From positions 1 to 7,699 of the forward strand of contig JAFOCH010000099.1 in the NCBI GenBank assembly GCA_017381395.1: a stretch of DNA of 7,699 nt. Direction: 5' to 3'. This DNA comes from Clostridia bacterium (GTDB taxonomy: Bacteria; Bacillota; Clostridia; Oscillospirales; Acutalibacteraceae). Positions 6,626 to 7,699 of this stretch are shown here, in pieces. How positions within the stretch are numbered: the stretch's first letter is position 1; the number at the start of each line of letters is the position of its first letter. A program made the translations under genes and the position numbers. A model generated the notes under the pieces. That model did not search any database, had not been told where the DNA came from, and saw only the letters and a program-made list of their open reading frames with translations.

Positions 6626-7435
6626 ATGATTATCGATTCATTTGAAATACCCGAGCTTGCCGCCAATGAGCGAATTTTCGATTCGCATGCTCATTATGAT
6701 GACGACTCGTTTGATAGCGACCGCGACACCCTCTTTGCCGATTTAGAAAGGTTTGGCGTTTGCGGAATAATCAATAATGGAAGTAGCTTTGAACTTTGCA
6801 AAAAGGGGCTTAAATTAGCCGAAAAATACCCCTTTTTATATCAGGCGGTGGGGATACATCCCGAGTTTGCCGCCGATGTTTCTGACGCCGAATTTGCCGA
6901 GCTGGAATCAATGCTTGATAACAAAAAGGTGGTTGCCGTGGGCGAAATCGGACTTGATTATCACTACGACGACGGCCCATCGAAAGAGATTCAGCATCAG
7001 GTGTTTATCCGCCAAATCGAATTAGCGCAGAAGTTTAATTTGCCCATAATCGTACATGACCGCGATGCCCATGCTGATGTTCTCGAAATCTTAAAAAAAT
7101 ACCAGCCAAAGGGTGTTGTCCACTGCTATTCAGGTAGTGTCGAAATGATGAAAGAGATTCTGAAACTCGGTATGTATATCGGGATGACCGGCGTTGTTAC
7201 CTTTAAAAACGCACGAAAGGCGGTCGAATGCATTGAGGAGATACCCCTCGACCGACTGCTTATTGAAACCGACTGTCCATATCTCGCTCCCGTACCATTC
7301 AGGGCAAAGCGTTGCAATTCCTCGATGATTACCTTCACCGCCGAAAAAATTGCCGAGATAAAGGGCATTTCCCGTGCGGAAGTCCTCGCCGCAACCCGCG
7401 AGAATACAAATTGTTTGTTTAATCTCAATCGGTGA
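6626..7435 (+). CDS. tatD: TatD family metal-dependent deoxyribonuclease
   Basis: TatD proteins are amidohydrolase-fold (TIM barrel) nucleases with a two-metal site that degrade DNA, with proposed roles in DNA repair or degradation. All expected metal ligands are present: H21 and H23 in DSHAHYDD, E107 in GEIGLDYH, H144 in IVHDRD, H166 in VVHCYSG, and D216 in IETDCPYLAP. The C-terminal motif PFRAKRCNSS matches the family's usual FRGKRN-type segment. Length (269) is slightly above the usual 255-260 because about 15 residues precede the DSHAH strand; GAGG 7 nt upstream of the ATG supports this start. It lies 66 nt after metG with an intervening hairpin and no clear promoter, so it is probably transcribed from the metG promoter. 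It ends at a strong terminator. Confidence 0.96.
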   Translation: MIIDSFEIPELAANERIFDSHAHYDDDSFDSDRDTLFADLERFGVCGIINNGSSFELCKKGLKLAEKYPFLYQAVGIHPEFAADVSDAEFAELESMLDNKKVVAVGEIGLDYHYDDGPSKEIQHQVFIRQIELAQKFNLPIIVHDRDAHADVLEILKKYQPKGVVHCYSGSVEMMKEILKLGMYIGMTGVVTFKNARKAVECIEEIPLDRLLIETDCPYLAPVPFRAKRCNSSMITFTAEKIAEIKGISRAEVLAATRENTNCLFNLNR

Positions 7436-7481
7436 ACTATTAAAAAAATAATGAGTCGTATTTTTAGGGACTAAAATAATA

Positions 7482-7518
7482 AAAAAGGCAGAAACGAAAT
7501 AATCGTTTCTGCCTTTTT
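7482..7518. terminator. Bidirectional Rho-independent terminator
   Basis: A 16-bp perfect inverted repeat, AAAAAGGCAGAAACGA (7482-7497) and its complement (7503-7518), encloses the loop aataa. Read from tatD, the stem ends in TTTTT. Read from the convergent small gene on the minus strand, it ends in TTTTTT. It therefore serves as a shared terminator for both convergent genes. Confidence 0.95.
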
Positions 7519-7535
7519 ATACGTAAACCCGTATA

Positions 7536-7685
7536 TTACTTGTTATCCAAATATTTTTTTGCTTCTTCAGCAGAAATTTCCTTCATGATCTCGCCGCAAC
7601 ATTTAATGCCGCAGTTTTCGCAAGTGCAGTCGATAAGCACCTTAACCATTGCACCGCATTTTTCGCAAATTACGATTTTATCCAT
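7536..7685 (-). CDS. Small cysteine-rich protein with a desulforedoxin-like metal site (49 aa)
   Basis: This complete small gene encodes 49 residues beginning MDKIVICEKCGAMVKVL. Its seven cysteines are C7 and C10 (CEKCG), C20, C22 and C25 (CTCENCG), and C29-C30 (CCGEIM). The frame CxxCG-x2-VxVL ... CCGxxM matches the desulforedoxin domain found alone or at the N-terminus of desulfoferrodoxin, where CxxC and the vicinal CC bind one iron in a rubredoxin-like centre. The extra CxCxxC in the middle is not part of that pattern and could bind a second metal or make this a zinc ribbon. A charged helix (about 36-48) closes the protein. GGAGG sits 7 nt upstream and a shared terminator follows, so it is a well-formed gene. 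Redox or metal-binding function is inferred; the partner is unknown. Confidence 0.85.
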   Translation of the reverse strand: MDKIVICEKCGAMVKVLIDCTCENCGIKCCGEIMKEISAEEAKKYLDNK

Positions 7686-7692
7686 TTTATCA

Positions 7693-7697
7693 CCTCC
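7693..7697 (-). promoter_or_regulatory. Shine-Dalgarno site of the cysteine-rich miniprotein
   Basis: On the minus strand AGGAGGTGATAAA directly precedes the ATG, with a 7-nt gap between GGAGG and the start codon. This near-perfect anti-16S match is strong evidence that the 49-codon frame is translated. The promoter lies outside the window. Confidence 0.9.
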
Positions 7698-7699
7698 TA

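Noticed and set aside
7444..7465. Inverted repeat AAAAATA/TATTTTT just after tatD
   Set aside because: The stem is only A/T pairs and unstable, and the strong terminator 20 nt downstream already accounts for the end of transcription.

Overview
The window looks like ordinary chromosome from a Clostridia-type Firmicute, probably an Oscillospiraceae/Ruminococcaceae relative. This is inferred from strong GGAGG Shine-Dalgarno sites about 7 nt from the starts, sigma-A-like promoters, A/T-rich intergenic spacers, a clostridial variant of RarA, and the metG-tatD gene order common in Firmicutes. I see no mobile element, CRISPR array, tRNA, rRNA or phage gene.

Layout. Positions 1-363 (minus) hold the N-terminal 121 codons of greA, cut by the window edge. 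Positions 364-504 are an A/T-rich spacer with stacked palindromes. Positions 505-1278 (minus) encode an unrecognised protein of about 257 residues that reads toward greA. A divergent intergenic region (1279-1419) carries a good promoter for a plus-strand run: rarA (1420-2691), a short membrane protein with one bacterial PH domain (2696-3130), and a large membrane protein with three probable PH repeats (3127-4554). These three are spaced by 4 nt and then by an ATGA overlap, so they are almost certainly co-transcribed. A new promoter at 4560-4587 drives metG (4625-6559). A perfect hairpin without a U-tract follows, then tatD (6626-7435). A strong bidirectional terminator (7482-7518) separates tatD from a convergent 49-codon cysteine-rich gene (7536-7685, minus) that resembles a desulforedoxin domain.

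How they work together. The content is mostly housekeeping: transcript-cleavage rescue of RNA polymerase (GreA), replication-fork maintenance (RarA), methionyl-tRNA synthesis (MetG) and a metal-dependent nuclease (TatD). The two PH-domain membrane proteins match the YdbS/YdbT pair arrangement; their coupling to rarA is the least expected linkage. No multi-gene novel system is evident. The parts most worth a second look are the cysteine-rich miniprotein, the orphan upstream of greA, the palindrome cluster and the rarA-PH-PH operon.
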